Below are positions 45,173-53,568 of a DNA stretch of 64,000 bases, piece by piece. A program made the position numbers and the translations under genes. Within the stretch, counting starts at the first letter, position 1. Each line of letters starts with the position of its first letter. The stretch spans positions 1 through 64,000 of the forward strand of contig NZ_PQSU01000037.1 of the NCBI RefSeq assembly GCF_002920615.1. The letters run 5' to 3'. This DNA comes from Streptomyces sp. Ru62. GTDB taxonomy: Bacteria > Actinomycetota > Actinomycetes > Streptomycetales > Streptomycetaceae. Below the pieces are notes generated by a model that saw only the letters and a list, made by a program, of their open reading frames with translations, searched no databases and had not been told where the DNA came from.

Positions 45173-45874
45173 ATGACCGCCGGGCTCGGCCAACCGAAGG
45201 ACAGCCTCGCCGAGTGGCTGCTCATCCGGCCGGAGATCTCCTGGCCGTCCTGGTGTGGCGCACGCCTCGCCTTCGAAGCGCCAGCCCGCGACGGCTTCCG
45301 GAACTTTTTCATGGCAACGCGAGGCAGACGTGACAGCGAGGGAACCGTGCGGCTCCTGACCGCCCTCGACTTGGCCTTCGCCGACGCTGAGCAGGGCAGG
45401 CCGCTGACCTTCGCCCTCATGGCGAAGTGGCAGCGGACCGTGCTGGGCCACGACCTGGTCGGTTTCCGCACGATGCCGGGATTCGCGAAGGGCGGACGGG
45501 AGCGCTACGGTCTTGTCCCCGATGCGCAGGCGCTGTTCGAGCACTGTCTGTCCGGGAGCGTTGAACCGTATCTGCCCCTCCCCTCACGTGCTGCCCTGGC
45601 CTATCTCGACATCCTCTTCTTCCATCCGTTCGAGGACGGCAACGCCCGCGCGGCCATGCTGGCGTTGGCTTTCGTCCTGGCCTGCGAGGGCGTCCTCCTT
45701 GACCAAGTTCACCCACTGCAGACCACCCGCTGGGCCGACGACGCGGAAGGCGCGGCCAATCTGGCAATGCTGCTCGGAATCCTGATCACCGCTGCGAAGC
45801 GGCGTCCGTCCCAGCGCCGCCTGAGGCGCCTGGATCAGATGCGCCAGGACCGCAGGGCCTCGGCGACGGCGTAG
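45173..45874 (+). CDS. Fic-domain protein
   Basis: The 233-residue product starts at ATG 45173 (MTAGLGQPKDSLAEWLLIRP). The Fic core is clear: TFALMAKWQRTVLGHDLVGF, then KGGRERYGLV, and the active-site loop FFHPFEDGNARAAMLALAFV with His151 and Asn157. The canonical HPFxxGNGR becomes HPFEDGNARA, with Ala in place of the second Gly but the Arg kept. Fic enzymes transfer AMP or other phosphate-containing groups to target hydroxyls. It lies 98 bp after its probable N-terminal partner. The 3' end overlaps the convergent Doc-like toxin gene by 40 bp. Confidence 0.78.
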   Translation: MTAGLGQPKDSLAEWLLIRPEISWPSWCGARLAFEAPARDGFRNFFMATRGRRDSEGTVRLLTALDLAFADAEQGRPLTFALMAKWQRTVLGHDLVGFRTMPGFAKGGRERYGLVPDAQALFEHCLSGSVEPYLPLPSRAALAYLDILFFHPFEDGNARAAMLALAFVLACEGVLLDQVHPLQTTRWADDAEGAANLAMLLGILITAAKRRPSQRRLRRLDQMRQDRRASATA

Positions 45875-46212
45875 ACGCTCAGCCGGGTGTCCCGGACCTT
45901 TCTGACGAGGTCGGACAGGGCGCCGTATGGGGGGTCGATGCCTTCGCCGGACTGATCCATGTACTGAGCGGCCACGAAGGCGGCGAAGAGGCTGTTGCGG
46001 TGGGGGAGTGGCTCCAGGCGCACGATCGTGTGCAGGAGCGCGGCCGCGCCCCAGGCGGCATCCGGGTCGGAGGCCTCGAGCGTCGGCATCCGGGTCTTGT
46101 GCCGGGCGACGGCCGCTACCAGCGCGGAGTAGTCGCTCACGGTCACGTCTTCGTGCCCGAGGGCGGCCTCCTGGACGTCGAGGAGCCAGGAGACGTCGAT
46201 GTGGACAACCAT
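45835..46212 (-). CDS. Doc/Fic-like toxin component
   Basis: The 125-residue protein starts MVVHIDVSWLLDVQEAALGH and contains DVTVSDYSALVAAVARHKTR, AAWGAAALLHTIVRLEPLPH, NSLFAAFVAAQYMDQSGEGI, DPPYGALSDLVRKVRDTRLS and ends EALRSWRI. This is the arrangement of Fic/Doc-family toxins of actinomycete toxin-antitoxin pairs. The catalytic loop of Doc (HxFxDGNKRT) is reduced to PLPHRNSLFAAF: His and Asn survive but the Gly and Arg do not. Activity is therefore uncertain. Its ATG overlaps the antitoxin stop (ATGA). Confidence 0.68.
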   Translation of the reverse strand: MVVHIDVSWLLDVQEAALGHEDVTVSDYSALVAAVARHKTRMPTLEASDPDAAWGAAALLHTIVRLEPLPHRNSLFAAFVAAQYMDQSGEGIDPPYGALSDLVRKVRDTRLSVYAVAEALRSWRI

Positions 46213-46451
46213 CAGGCAGCCGCAGCCCCGTCGCCGCGCTGAGAAGGCGGAATCTCCTCGGGGAACGCCTCGTCGAACTCCCCGCGCAGCCTGTCGGCCC
46301 AGGCGGTGGCGCCAGCGACGAACCGCTTGCGGTGCATCTCGCGTACACCGAGGTCGTGCAGGTACTGCTTGAGGCTCTTGCCCTCGGCGGCGGCGGCGGC
46401 CCGGACGCCTTCCATTTCCTCGTCAGAGAAGGACACGTTCAGTGATGGCAT
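46212..46451 (-). CDS. Antitoxin of the Doc-like pair
   Basis: The 79-residue protein starts MPSLNVSFSDEEMEGVRAAA and continues AAEGKSLKQYLHDLGVREMH, a ribbon-helix-helix (HicB/Arc-like) DNA-binding fold. A C-terminal acidic tail (RLRGEFDEAFPEEIPPSQRG) probably wraps the toxin. ATG 46451 is chosen because the fold begins at once and paired GGTACC palindromes lie just upstream. It overlaps the toxin start by 4 bases. It should autoregulate the operon. Confidence 0.72.
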   Translation of the reverse strand: MPSLNVSFSDEEMEGVRAAAAAEGKSLKQYLHDLGVREMHRKRFVAGATAWADRLRGEFDEAFPEEIPPSQRGDGAAAA

Positions 46452-46459
46452 AACCCGAT

Positions 46460-46476
46460 GGTACCTAGTTGGTACC
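46460..46476. promoter_or_regulatory. Paired GGTACC operator of the toxin-antitoxin operon
   Basis: GGTACC-TAGTT-GGTACC lies 9 bases upstream of the antitoxin start codon, covering the expected promoter. Two 6-bp palindromes 11 bp apart (about one helical turn) suit cooperative binding by a ribbon-helix-helix dimer pair. Confidence 0.6.
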
Positions 46477-46739
46477 CCATTCCTCAAGGCCGGTGAGCGT
46501 GCTCAGAGCAGCCACACCATCACCGGCTCCTGGATGGATGGAGGGCGTCGGCGGCGCAGCAGGCGCGATGATGGCACCGAGGTGGGGTGACGCGCTTGCG
46601 CCGCTCTGGTCGCGTCACCTCACCCTGCCAGCACCGGGCATGCCGACGCAGGGGTTTCGTGCAGCCACCTCCGCGCGCCCTGGCCCGGAAGACGATGGAG
46701 GCGTGGACGAGCAGGACCAAGGCGACGTCGCCGGACCGG

Positions 46740-48040
46740 TGCGGCCGCCACTTTCCGCTGCCTGAGCCCGGGGCCCGGGCCCAGTTCCTCGCCCGTACCC
46801 GGCGCTTCGCCGACCAGGACGTCCCGGCCTTCCGCGCCCACCAGCGCCGGCGCACCGCCCTGGTGGCGGCCGAGCGCGCCAGGCTGCGGCTGGACGACCA
46901 CCGCCCGCGCTCCCCTGGCCTCGATCGTGCGGGGCCGCCTCGTCGACGAGGTGTACCTGCCCCTGGTCGGCGACAGCCTTGCCAAGCAGCTCGGCACCGC
47001 GGGCGAGACCAAGCGCACCGACACAGGCGGACTGCTGCTGCTCGTCTCGCCGCCCGGCTACGGCAAGACGACGCTGATCGAGTACGTCGCCGACCGGCTC
47101 GGCCTGATGCTGGTCAAGGTCAGCGGCCCGGCCCTCGGCCACTCCGTCACCTCGCTCGACCCGGCCGAGACCCCGAACGCCACCGCCCGCCAGGAGATCG
47201 AGAAGATCAACTTCGCGCTCGCGGTCGGCAACAACACCCTCCTCTACCTGGACGACATCCAGCACACGTCCCCGGAACTGCTCCAGAAGTTCATCCCGCT
47301 GTGCGACGCCACCCGTCACGTCGACGGCGTGTGGAACGCCGAATCACGCACCTACGGCCTGCGGGGTAAACGCTTCGCGTCTGCATGGCCGGCAACCCCT
47401 ACACCGGGTCCGGGGCCCGCTTTCAGGTGCCCGACATGCTCGCCAACCGAGCCGACGTGTGGAACCTCGGCGACGTCCGCACCGGCAAGGAGGCGGGCTT
47501 CGCGGACAGCTTCCTGGAGAACGCGCTCACCTCCAGCCCGGTGCTCGCCCAGCTCGCCGGGCGAGACCGTGCCGACCTGGAGCTGTTCGTCCGCCTCGCA
47601 GAGGGGGACCCCACGGCCCGCGCGGACCGGCTAGCCCACCCCTACGGGGCCTCCGAGCTGGAGCAGATCCTGGCGGTGGTGCGCCACCTGCTGCGGGTGC
47701 GCGAGACGGTCCTCGCGGTGAACGCCGCCTACATCGCCTCCGCGGCGCAGTCCGGCGCCACCCGTACCGAGCCGCCGTTCCGGCTCCAGGGCTCCTACCG
47801 CACCATGAACAGGATCGCCCAGCGCATCCGGCCGGTCATGAACGGCACCGAGGTCTCGGCCGTCATCGACGACCACTTCGCCGCCGAGGCCCAGACGCTG
47901 ACCGGCGGCGCCGAGGCCAGCCTGCTGAAACTGGCCGAACTGCGCGGGACCCTCACCCCGGCCCAGGCAACGCGCTGGGCGGAGCTGAAGGCGGCATACG
48001 TCCGGAAGCAGGCCCTCGGCGGCCCCGAGCAGGATGGCCC
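46740..48040 (+). pseudogene. DNA-repair-type AAA ATPase, C-terminal part, frameshifted
   Basis: Three frames must be joined. First, 46760-46918: PEPGARAQFLARTRRFADQD, VPAFRAHQRRRTALVAAERA. Second, from 46920: VRGRLVDEVYLPLVGDSLAK, the Walker A LLLVSPPGYGKTTLIEYVAD, Walker B NNTLLYLDDIQHTSPELLQK. Third, from about 47375: MAGNPYTGSGARFQVPDMLA, NRADVWNLGDVRTGKEAGFA and SYRTMNRIAQRIRPVMNGTE. It matches the end of very large Streptomyces proteins annotated as DNA repair ATPases. The N-terminal thousand or so residues are absent. The sequence then runs into an RHS core. Confidence 0.72.
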
Positions 48041-48109
48041 TCCCCAACCTTCGCCCGGGGGGACCCCCATCTCGCTGCGCTCGTCCGCGCGGTCGCCGCC
48101 CTCGGCCTC

Positions 48110-48880
48110 CTCGCCGAACGCGGCGAGGTCCGTGGTACCAAGCCGGCCGCCTGGCCCAACAAGCGCGGCTACCTCGGCACCGGCATCGACGACACGGCCA
48201 CCGGCCTCACCCACATCGGGGCCCGCGAGTACGACCAGAACTCCGGCCGATTCCTGTCCGCCGACCCGGTCATCGACATCACCGACCCGCTCCAGATCAA
48301 CGGCTACACCTACGCCCGCAACAGCCCCGTCTCCACCTCCGACCCCGACGGCCTGCGCCCGGTGGGCGTCTGCGAGATGGGCGGTTGCCCGCCGGGCACC
48401 AAGGAGTGGTTCACCCAGGACGACAAGGGTCACTGGACCCAGCACATGGTCCAGCAGAAGACGACCTCCCGTTCCGACGGCTCGACGTGTTCACCTACAC
48501 GCACACCGCCGGCGCTTCAGGGCCAAGACCTATGTCACGGTCGGCAAGTACGGCATCTACAACGGCATCGCCCCGCTGGGCGAGAACCGCCGCAAGCAGC
48601 AGGCGAAGGACCTGTTCAACTTCTTCGTCTTCGACACCGACCAGGCGGCCCAGTGCAAGGATGACGTCAGCTGGGGGAACTGCGGCCCGATGGCCTTGGA
48701 CCTGCCCTGGGGCAAGGTCTTCAAGGTCCTGAAGTTCGGCAAGTACGGCAAGTACGCGGACGACGTAGCAGAGCTCGGGAAGGCTGTTGACTGCAAGTGC
48801 TTCCTGGCCGGCACGAATGTCCTCATGGCCGACGGCTCCACCAAAAACATCGAGTCCTGCTTTTCTAAACGCCGTCCGGC
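48110..48880 (+). pseudogene. RHS-repeat polymorphic toxin remnant with truncated HINT domain
   Basis: From 48150 one frame reads KRGYLGTGIDDTATGLTHIG, AREYDQNSGRFLSADPVIDI and TDPLQINGYTYARNSPVSTS DPDGL, the C-terminal RHS core that ends the toxin shell. A shift near 48520 gives YVTVGKYGIYNGIAPLGENR and KYADDVAELGKAVDC. Next comes KCFLAGTNVLMADGSTKNIE, the first strand and catalytic Cys of a pretoxin-HINT self-splicing domain. It is cut at 48860. The secreted N-terminal part and the toxin tip are lost. Confidence 0.78.
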
Positions 48881-49173
48881 CACACAACCGAGTCCGGAAG
48901 CTCGGGATCCTGGGTGTCGACGATCAATTCTCCGAGTTGCATCATATATTCGAACTCATTCGGGCGGTCCTCGATGCGCACAAAGTATTGACTGTCGGAG
49001 AATTTGAATACTTCGCGGCGCGTCAATTTCCTAGCCGCTCCGTCGTATGAGTTCAGCACTTCTCGAAACCTTGAGCGCGCTTCTTCTTCGTTACCCTCAA
49101 ATCTTGCCACGATTCGCAAGGTGGGGGGATAGGCGATATCAAACAGGGCGGCCGTTATTATCCACTTCGTCAT
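48865..49173 (-). CDS. Small lower-GC protein, possible immunity gene
   Basis: The 102-residue protein starts MTKWIITAALFDIAYPPTLR (ATG 49173) and contains VARFEGNEEEARSRFREVLN, KLTRREVFKFSDSQYFVRIE and FEYMMQLGELIVDTQDPELP. Its GC is visibly lower than the surroundings, with AT-rich codons and an AT-rich upstream region, pointing to recent transfer. Small acidic low-GC genes beside RHS/HINT toxin ends are often immunity genes. Here it is read towards the toxin remnant instead of following it. I do not recognise the family. Confidence 0.55.
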   Translation of the reverse strand: MTKWIITAALFDIAYPPTLRIVARFEGNEEEARSRFREVLNSYDGAARKLTRREVFKFSDSQYFVRIEDRPNEFEYMMQLGELIVDTQDPELPDSVVWPDGV

Positions 49174-49418
49174 GAAAATATTCCCTCTTTTGGCTCTGAT
49201 GGATGAGATGGGGATGCGGCACGCACAATGGACAAATCTGCGGGACCTTACAAACAGCTACAGCAGGTGGGGCGGTTCGTTGACCAACTACGCGGCCCAG
49301 ACATGAAGCCGCTTCCGATCTGACGGGAGGTTGGGCGGGCGACCCCGACAGCGGACATGAAGAAGGCTCATGGTAGACGGGTTCACGACCAAGATCACCA
49401 ACCCGTCAGGAGCTTGCG
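49174..49418. other. Intergenic, no gene seen
   Basis: The AT-rich part (49174-49270) probably contains the promoter of the small minus-strand gene. No protein fragment was identified. Confidence 0.4.
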
Positions 49419-49720
49419 CGTGCTTGTCTACTCGTCCGGCATTGATCTGTCCAACCGCACCTGCACCACCTCTCCGGTCTCCTCGCAGGCCACCGCCGTC
49501 AAATCGGCTCCCGGTGGCGTCGCCTGACCTGTGGCCGGCAGGCCCTGCTCGTCCTGGCACACCTGCGCTGGTGCGACACCTACGCCCGTCTCGCAGCAGG
49601 CTTCCGTGTCCGGATCGCGACGGTCCACCGGTACATACGCGAAGCCGTCGAACTCCTGGCCGCTCGGGCCCCCTCGCTGGAACAGACCATGACGACCGTG
49701 CAGAAGAAGGCGGAGAACAA
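49419..49720 (+). pseudogene. IS5-family transposase, N-terminal fragment
   Basis: GTG 49419 opens VLVYSSGIDLSNRT, then a one-base shift near 49457 gives HHLSGLLAGHRRQIGSRWRR, LTCGRQALLVLAHLRWCDTY, ARLAAGFRVRIATVHRYIRE and AVELLAARAPSLEQTMTTV. This is the HTH N-terminal part of IS5-type transposases. It is cut near 49715, before any catalytic Asp. Confidence 0.72.
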
Positions 49721-49855
49721 GTCGCGGCTTTGGGGATGCCCAGATGGCCGCGTGGCCCAGCACCAGGGCAGGTTTCCGCGGTCAGTGGGCGTCAGTCCGA
49801 CATCCTTCCCTGTCAGGGTCGCGCCGTACCCCTCGTGCGGCCCTACGCTGGACGC

Positions 49856-50242
49856 ATGGGTGCGGGCAGCCGCTTCCACCTCGACCAGGATGGCCACTCC
49901 GTCACGGTCCAGCCGGCACGCGCATCAGGCTCGGTCGAGGTGCTGGTCGACGGGAAGGTCGTCGGCCAGGGAAAGGTACCGAGGGCGGGCACCGCCGTGC
50001 TGCGCGCCGAAATCCCAGGAGACCCGCCGCGTCCTGTGATCATCCGGCTGGGAGAGATGGGCGAGGCGGTCCTGTGCGAGATGGAGGTCGACCGGTCTCG
50101 CTACCTCATGCCGCGGGTCCCGCTGCGACCGGAGCGGCCGCCCGTCTGGCGGTCCCCGCCACACCCCGTCCTGCGCCTGAGCAAGTCGCTGCGCAGGGCC
50201 GTACGCCGAGCCGTGCGCAGGTGTACTCTCCGCGGGCACTGA
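49856..50242 (+). CDS. Hypothetical protein, leaderless
   Basis: The 128-residue protein starts MGAGSRFHLDQDGHSVTVQP at ATG 49856, 6 bases after a TACGCT -10 box (49844-49849). Beta-rich: SGSVEVLVDGKVVGQGKVPR, TAVLRAEIPGDPPRPVIIRL and GEAVLCEMEVDRSRYLMPRV. The basic Arg-rich C-terminus (LSKSLRRAVRRAVRRCTLRG) could bind nucleic acid. I do not recognise a named family. Its neighbours are fragments. Confidence 0.55.
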   Translation: MGAGSRFHLDQDGHSVTVQPARASGSVEVLVDGKVVGQGKVPRAGTAVLRAEIPGDPPRPVIIRLGEMGEAVLCEMEVDRSRYLMPRVPLRPERPPVWRSPPHPVLRLSKSLRRAVRRAVRRCTLRGH

Positions 50243-50605
50243 CTCAACGGCTCTCGCATCATCGAGCGGTTCATGGCCTCGGTCGGCCCCAACGATGTGC
50301 ACTTCAGCTGACCCCAGGAGTGCAACGCCTGCCCGGCGAGGTGACGGGGACCGACGAGCCACGGGACGTCCGAGCACGGACTGGTCGGACGTTTCTGCTG
50401 GCCGTGCCGGCGAGGACTGTCCGCACCCGACATGGCCAGCCACTTCTAATTCGGACCCGACCGACTGCTGTGCCGACACGACTATCGCGCCGACGTAGCG
50501 GGCGGATTCCCGGCCGCGGAGTACGTCTACGACTGCGGGGAAGCGAACGGCATGGTCCTGCCCACCAAGCGCGGGGCGTACCGCCGGGGCTCTCCCTCGA
50601 ATTCA
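50243..50605 (+). pseudogene. Two shuffled fragments related to the gene at 56949-57668
   Basis: 50243-50310 reads LNGSRIIERFMASVGPNDVH FS and stop, like the C-terminal end of the 56949 protein (NGHPILDQVMVSIDLSDIHF S). Then 50443-50600 reads FGPDRLLCRHDYRADVAGGF, PAAEYVYDCGEANGMVLPTK and RGAYRRG, matching its residues before that end (FGPDRLLRRHDYHVDVAGGF). The pieces are in reversed order, and an in-frame TAA precedes the second piece. They are relics of one or two paralogous copies. Confidence 0.65.
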
Positions 50606-50642
50606 GGGGCAGGGGCCAGCACCGCTCCACGATGACGAGAAG

Positions 50643-51251
50643 TCAGCGCAGTGCGACGGCTCCCGCCTGGACGGCACGTAGGGCACGGTCGACGGTCTCC
50701 CGGTTCTCGCCAACCGGGGCCACGTAGTCGAGGACGTCGCGTGCGGCCTCTTCCCCGAGTGTCCGGGTGATCACCCAGGTGGCGAGGTACTGGGACGCCA
50801 GGCAGCCACCCGCTGTGGCGATGTTCCCCTCGGCGTGGAACGGCGCGTCCAGCACGGTGACGCCGCGGGCCTCGACGAACGGCCGGCTCTTGCTGTCCGT
50901 GCACGCGGGCATGTTCTCCAGCAGCCCCAGCCGGGCGAGCACGAGCGCGCCGGAGCACTGCGCGCCGATCAGCTGTCGCGAAGGGTCGAGGAGTATCCGG
51001 GAGACCAGCCGGTCGTCGGCGACCACGTCTCGTGTCTTCACACCGCTGCCGATCAGTACGACCTGGGCTTCGGTCACGAAGTCCATGGGGCGCTGTCCGG
51101 TCACCTCGACGCCGTTCATCGAAGTGACCACCGGTGTCGGTGTCGTGATGAAGGCTTCCAGGCCGTCCTCGCGACAGCGGTTGATCAGCGCGGAAGCAAT
51201 GAAGCTGTCGAGTTCGTTGAATCCGTCAAAAGTGACCACGGCTACCTGCAT
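50643..51251 (-). CDS. DJ-1/PfpI family protein
   Basis: The 202-residue protein starts MQVAVVTFDGFNELDSFIAS at ATG 51251. The DJ-1 fold is recognised by the TFDGFNELD acidic site, VVLIGSGVKTRDVV, and the nucleophile elbow IGAQCSGALVLARLGLLENM with Cys99. A later WVITRTLGEEAARDVLDYVA is typical of the AraC-less ThiJ/PfpI isonitrile-hydratase-like group. Possible activities are isonitrile hydration or glyoxalase-type deglycation. It lies 121 bp after the tautomerase gene in the same direction and is probably controlled by the divergent HxlR gene. Confidence 0.83.
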   Translation of the reverse strand: MQVAVVTFDGFNELDSFIASALINRCREDGLEAFITTPTPVVTSMNGVEVTGQRPMDFVTEAQVVLIGSGVKTRDVVADDRLVSRILLDPSRQLIGAQCSGALVLARLGLLENMPACTDSKSRPFVEARGVTVLDAPFHAEGNIATAGGCLASQYLATWVITRTLGEEAARDVLDYVAPVGENRETVDRALRAVQAGAVALR

Positions 51252-51372
51252 GACATCTCCTTCGGGCGCGGCATGCGATCTGCGCTCTTGCCTGGCGCGC
51301 CGTCCTGGGGCGAGAACTGGGTCAGCGGCCGGCCGAGGTGCGGCACCCGCACCATGCGGCCTCGGCCTTGTG

Positions 51373-51774
51373 TTACCAGCGTGGAGCGCCGTCGGCGAGC
51401 TGCAGTTCGCCCCGGCCGAAGGAGAAGTTCTCGTTCGGGACCGGAATCAACGCGATGAAGATGTCATCGGGCGAGACACCGAGTGCTTCGACCACGAGTT
51501 GGTTGATGGCCGCCGCCACTGCCCGCTTGTCCTCCGGAGGCCGGTGGGCCCCGAGCTGAAGGCTGATGATCATGGCGTCGCCGCTGCGCTGCATGCCCAT
51601 GAACGTCGGGTCCAGGAAGAGTTCGTTCTCGCCGTGCTCACTGATCATGATGAACCGGTCGCCCTCGGGTATTCCCAGGGCCTGGACCAGCGACTGGTTG
51701 AGCGCATCGGCGAGAACGCGCTTCTGTTCCGAGGAGAAGCGGTCGGCGGGGATGTGTGCGTTGAAGACGGGCAT
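51373..51774 (-). CDS. Tautomerase family protein
   Basis: The 133-residue protein starts MPVFNAHIPADRFSSEQKRV at ATG 51774, so that Pro2 becomes the N-terminal catalytic base after Met removal. Two beta-alpha-beta repeats follow (RVLADALNQSLVQALGIPEG and RAVAAAINQLVVEALGVSPD), each with a RFIMI/IFIAL strand, making a fused 4-oxalocrotonate tautomerase-like fold. It isomerises small keto-enol substrates. It is the first gene of a likely two-gene unit with DJ-1, divergent from HxlR. Confidence 0.82.
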   Translation of the reverse strand: MPVFNAHIPADRFSSEQKRVLADALNQSLVQALGIPEGDRFIMISEHGENELFLDPTFMGMQRSGDAMIISLQLGAHRPPEDKRAVAAAINQLVVEALGVSPDDIFIALIPVPNENFSFGRGELQLADGAPRW

Positions 51775-51909
51775 GACCTGTTCCTGACGGAGTGCGGTGC
51801 CGGCTCGTGCGGTCGGGGGACTGACCGGCTCCCGCCGCGGTGGGGCTGGGGCGCCGGACGGAGAGACTGCTCGCGCTCCCTGCACGTGCCGACGCCTCAG
51901 TCTCCATCT

Positions 51910-51963
51910 GGAACTCAGATGTCGTCAAGGCTGAGTTCCAAAGTAGAACTCAAGAGGTACGCT
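51910..51963. promoter_or_regulatory. HxlR operator and promoter region
   Basis: GGAACTCA (51910-51917) and TGAGTTCC (51932-51939) form a perfect 8-bp inverted repeat, with a third GAACTC at 51946-51951. TACGCT (51958-51963) is the -10 box, ending 6 bases before the HxlR ATG. The operator lies over its -35 and faces the divergent tautomerase/DJ-1 unit. Confidence 0.65.
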
Positions 51964-51969
51964 GTCGTC

Positions 51970-52437
51970 ATGGAGTGGCGAGAACTTGATCTGGGCAACT
52001 GCAGCGTCGCCGCGACACTGAGCCTGGTCGGCGAGCGATGGACCTTGCTCGTCCTGCGCGAGGTCTTCGCGGGACTGCATCGTTTCGACGAGATCGCCAA
52101 GCACCTCGGGATCTCCCGCAGAACTCTCACCGAGCGCCTTGGGCAACTGGTCGACGCCGGCCTGCTGGAACGCCGGAGCTACCAGGAGTCCGGGCAGCGC
52201 TCGCGCCATGAGTACCACCTCACTGTGCGCGCCCACGACCTGCAATGGGTCCTGGCCGCGCTGCTCCAGTACGGCGACACCCACCTCGGCGACCCTGCGG
52301 ACGCGCCGGTGGTGCTGCGCCACTCCGGCTGCGGCGGCCACGTCCACGTCGAGCTGCGCTGTTCTTGCGGCCACGAGGTGGCCGGTCCCGACGTGGAACC
52401 GGTCCTGGGCCCCGGCGCCGTCCGGCTGTCCACCTGA
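51970..52437 (+). CDS. HxlR-family regulator
   Basis: This 155-residue winged-helix regulator starts MEWRELDLGNCSVAATLSLV at ATG 51970, with a leaderless promoter. The HxlR core is GERWTLLVLREVFAGLHRFD, EIAKHLGISRRTLTERLGQL and VDAGLLERRSYQESGQRSRH. Cys11 (GNCSVA) is the conserved redox or aldehyde-sensing Cys of this family. The C-terminal HSGCGGHVHVELRCSCGHEV carries extra Cys that may bind zinc. It probably represses itself and the divergent tautomerase/DJ-1 genes. Confidence 0.87.
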   Translation: MEWRELDLGNCSVAATLSLVGERWTLLVLREVFAGLHRFDEIAKHLGISRRTLTERLGQLVDAGLLERRSYQESGQRSRHEYHLTVRAHDLQWVLAALLQYGDTHLGDPADAPVVLRHSGCGGHVHVELRCSCGHEVAGPDVEPVLGPGAVRLST

Positions 52438-52534
52438 CGCGGTCAACCCGGTCTCGGCCTTTCGCGCATCGCACGGCGGGATGGAGGCTGATCGTCCCAC
52501 CGGGACCGAATCCTGTCCCACCTGAGAGGTCTTC

Positions 52535-53428
52535 ATGATCGAGCGCGAGGATGTCGAGTTCGAAGCCGACGGCGCGGTCACGCTTCGAGGATGGCTGTTC
52601 CTGCCGGACGGGCCGGGCCCGCACCCGGCGGTCACCATGGCCCATGGCTATGCGGGGGTCAAAGAGCACGGCCTGGAGCCCTTCGCGCGAGCCTTCGCCG
52701 AGGACGGGTTCGTCGTCCTGGTGCACGACCATCGCAGCTTCGGGGCCAGCGATGGCGAGCCCCGGCAGGACGTCGACCCCTGGCAGCAGATCGCCGACTG
52801 GCGGCGGGCAATCTCGTACCTGGAGAGCCGGCTGGAGGTCGATGCCGACCGGATCGGCCTATGGGGTAGCAGCTACGCCGGCGGGCACGCGATCGTCTTG
52901 GGTGCGACGGACCGCCGGCTGCGCGCCGTGGTCTCCCAGGTACCGACCATCAGCGGGTACGAGCAAGGCCTGCGCCGCGTGGCACCGGACGCCGTGGCGG
53001 CCCTCGAGCAGTCCTTCGCGCAGGACGAGCGGGCCCGGTTCCGGGGCGAGGCCCCGCACACCGTGGCCGTCGTCAGCAGCGATCCGGCGGTGCCCGCCTC
53101 CTACCGGTCGCAGGAGGCCCTCGACTTCTACCTGCAGCCCACGCCCGACGGCGCTTGGGAGAACAAGGTCACGGTCCGTTCAACCCGCGCTGCGCGCATG
53201 TACGAGCCTGGGATCTGGGTCACGCGGGTCTCTCCCACCCCGCTGCTCATGGTGGTCGCCCTGAGTGACGCGGTCACTGTGACCGACCTGGCGCTCGCCG
53301 CCTACGAACGTGCCCTCGAACCCAAGCGACTGCAACTGATCCCGGGCGGCCACTTCGACCCGTACACCAGCCGGTTCGACCAGGCGAGCGGCGCCGCCCG
53401 CGCCTGGTTCCGTGAGCACCTCGCCTGA
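52535..53428 (+). CDS. Alpha/beta hydrolase (dienelactone-hydrolase/DUF1100-like)
   Basis: The 297-residue protein starts MIEREDVEFEADGAVTLRGW at ATG 52535. The pattern TLRGWLFLPDGPGPHPAVTM, AHGYAGVKEHGLEPFARAFA, VLVHDHRSFGASDGEPRQDV, RIGLWGSSYAGGHAIVLGAT (nucleophile Ser113) and LIPGGHFDPY (catalytic His) matches fungal- and actinomycete-type acyl-ester hydrolases near polyketide genes. Cytosolic. It follows HxlR in the same direction with 97 bp between and may be in its regulon. Confidence 0.82.
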   Translation: MIEREDVEFEADGAVTLRGWLFLPDGPGPHPAVTMAHGYAGVKEHGLEPFARAFAEDGFVVLVHDHRSFGASDGEPRQDVDPWQQIADWRRAISYLESRLEVDADRIGLWGSSYAGGHAIVLGATDRRLRAVVSQVPTISGYEQGLRRVAPDAVAALEQSFAQDERARFRGEAPHTVAVVSSDPAVPASYRSQEALDFYLQPTPDGAWENKVTVRSTRAARMYEPGIWVTRVSPTPLLMVVALSDAVTVTDLALAAYERALEPKRLQLIPGGHFDPYTSRFDQASGAARAWFREHLA

Positions 53429-53568
53429 CAGGCGACGCACCCTTCCCCGGCGTCCCCACACCGGCGCTCTGTGGTAACGGCATCCACCAGCACCACGGCG
53501 CCGACGGATCCAGTGGAGCCTCCGCCCCTTCCCAGCTCCCTTCTGCACCCCCACGCAAAGGAAAGACC

